Origin: Deltaproteobacteria bacterium
Lineage (GTDB): Bacteria; Desulfobacterota_D; UBA1144; Nemesobacterales; UBA2774
DNA: 64,000 nucleotides
Assembly (NCBI GenBank): GCA_029262275.1
Contig: JAJCZS010000011.1
Coordinates: forward strand, 62,001 to 126,000
Direction: 5' to 3'
Position numbers and translations under genes: made by a program. This document shows, one piece after another, positions 63,202 to 64,000 of this stretch; positions within the stretch are counted from its first letter, which is position 1; each line of letters opens with the position of its first letter. Under the pieces are notes generated by a model. That model was not told the DNA's origin. It was given only the letters and a program-made list of their open reading frames with translations, and did not search any database.

Positions 63202-64000
63202 TTCTCTTCCTTTTTGAAACGAGTAAATACAAAATAAGCGTATCCGAATGGAACTAAAACCCACAGCAGCATTATGCTAAACAGTAAATAAAATACTCCC
63301 TGTTGACCAAAGGTTCTTACTGCATAAACTCCGACAGGTCCCAAAATTTCAAATCTTGGGCTAAGGACAAGTACCGAGGCTATCTTAAAAACTTCTGCAG
63401 GATTTAGTAGGGCAAGTACAAAAACCTGCTTTATTCCCAAATCCATGGCAACTGTTGTACCCATAATCCCCAGATCGCCAAGAATTATAAAAAGCAGCCA
63501 GAGAAAAACCGAAATTCCAATTGCTTTTGAAGCCTTGCCTGAATAGACAGAAACCAAAAACCCAATACTAAGAAAACAAGCCGCAAGCAGTGCGGAGAGC
63601 AAAACAGTTAGGAGATATCCGGTGATTTCTCCCTGCCCTCCTCTTAGAGCAACTCCAAGCCCTGCGAGACCGAAACCTAAAAGTATCGAAGACCATATAG
63701 CTATCAAAATTCCAAGAAATTTTCCTACAAATATCTCATTCTTGTTAATAGGATGAGAGAGCAGATATGGAAGGGTCCCATTTTCTCTTTCCTGAGAAAT
63801 GCTCACACCCCCTGTAATAATTGCGATAAGAGGAACAAAAAGTAGTACAAGGTTAATAATGCTCGCAGCTGTTCTTCCAAATCCCGAAAAACCTGCAATA
63901 TCTCCACCCATTGTAGAAAAGAGTAGTACAAGCAATGCTAAAGCCGAAAAACAGAGCGTATAAAGAATGAACCATCTGTTCTTAAGTGACTCCCCTGCTT
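63198..64000 (-). CDS. nosY: NosY-like ABC-2 permease (5' end cut off)
   Basis: The frame is open to the window end, so the start lies beyond 64000; TTG 63935 would be an internal codon. Six membrane helices, with the ABC-2 loop SQERENGTLPYLLSHPINKNEIF typical of NosY (given here as ERENGTLPYLLSHPI). NosDFY is the ABC system for CuZ maturation. Coupled to nosL by ATGA overlap, so nosD, nosF and nosZ are expected just beyond the window. Confidence 0.9.
   Translation of the reverse strand, partial: AGESLKNRWFILYTLCFSALALLVLLFSTMGGDIAGFSGFGRTAASIINLVLLFVPLIAIITGGVSISQERENGTLPYLLSHPINKNEIFVGKFLGILIAIWSSILLGFGLAGLGVALRGGQGEITGYLLTVLLSALLAACFLSIGFLVSVYSGKASKAIGISVFLWLLFIILGDLGIMGTTVAMDLGIKQVFVLALLNPAEVFKIASVLVLSPRFEILGPVGVYAVRTFGQQGVFYLLFSIMLLWVLVPFGYAYFVFTRFKKEEK

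Noticed and set aside
1-64000. Mobile elements, prophage, CRISPR arrays and defence islands.
   Set aside because: No transposase, integrase, direct-repeat array or restriction/toxin cluster was seen; the HNH gene at 25880 stands alone.

Overview
This window reads as chromosomal core sequence from a Gram-negative, low-GC bacterium. An outer membrane is implied by LolA, several predicted lipoproteins and a tripartite-style exporter. Complex I (nuoABCD, nuoN), a large hexaheme lipoprotein cytochrome, a second c-type cytochrome and the N2O-reductase accessory genes nosL/nosY point to a respiratory life that may include N2O reduction. Other markers are class II (B12-dependent) ribonucleotide reductase, SUF Fe-S assembly with an IscR-like regulator, the coenzyme F420 gene cofE, Mn-type superoxide dismutase and a CysM/JAMM/MoeB sulfur cluster. 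This mix resembles deep-branching Desulfobacterota-like or Dadabacteria-like lineages. That placement is a guess: the window has no rRNA or other decisive marker.

Layout: 1-2.05 kb, TetR regulator (cut by the window edge) with pirin and isochorismatase-like genes. 2.1-7.2 kb, single genes: PP-loop ATPase, zinc peptidase, dicarboxylate symporter, two exported proteins, DUF924. 7.2-10.6 kb, nrdJ with NrdR-box-like operators and a small membrane protein. 10.6-12.8 kb, sigma-70 factor and SOD. 12.9-17.4 kb, rrf2-sufBCD-Rieske operon. 17.5-31.9 kb, hexaheme cytochrome, DUF488, ilvD, PLP enzyme, cold-shock protein, DUF4159, HNH, VOC, EamA, GDPD, cofE, thioredoxin-like, CDGSH and methyltransferase genes. 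31.9-37.3 kb, a minus-strand run metG, holB, tmk, rluB and two exported proteins. 37.4-40 kb, nuoABCD. 40-50 kb, a long minus-strand run lolA, ftsK, nuoN, moeB, JAMM, cysM, tusA-like, a short membrane protein, purQ, purS, parB, parA. 50.4-51.7 kb, M23 peptidase plus bactofilin. 51.7-52.8 kb, PCuAC and SCO copper proteins. 53.2 kb, tRNA-CAU. 53.6-58.4 kb, a YhiI/RbbA/YhhJ-like exporter. 58.5-64 kb, a phosphotransferase-kinase fusion, CBS protein, cytochrome c, tandem universal stress protein, nosL and nosY (cut by the window edge).

How the genes connect: the Fe-S theme links SUF assembly, the Rieske and CDGSH proteins, IlvD and NuoB. Copper delivery (SCO, PCuAC) and nosL/nosY fit a copper terminal enzyme such as NosZ or cytochrome oxidase encoded elsewhere. 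The tusA-like/cysM/JAMM/moeB genes look like a protein-thiocarboxylate route to cysteine, but no ubiquitin-like sulfur carrier is visible. The bactofilin/M23 pair suggests local cell-wall remodelling and cell-shape control.

I found no insertion sequence, prophage, integrase, CRISPR array or defence island. Several starts were moved from the longest open frame because a Shine-Dalgarno or a signal peptide favours an internal start. TTG and GTG starts are common. Function calls rest on motif recognition by eye, with no database search.
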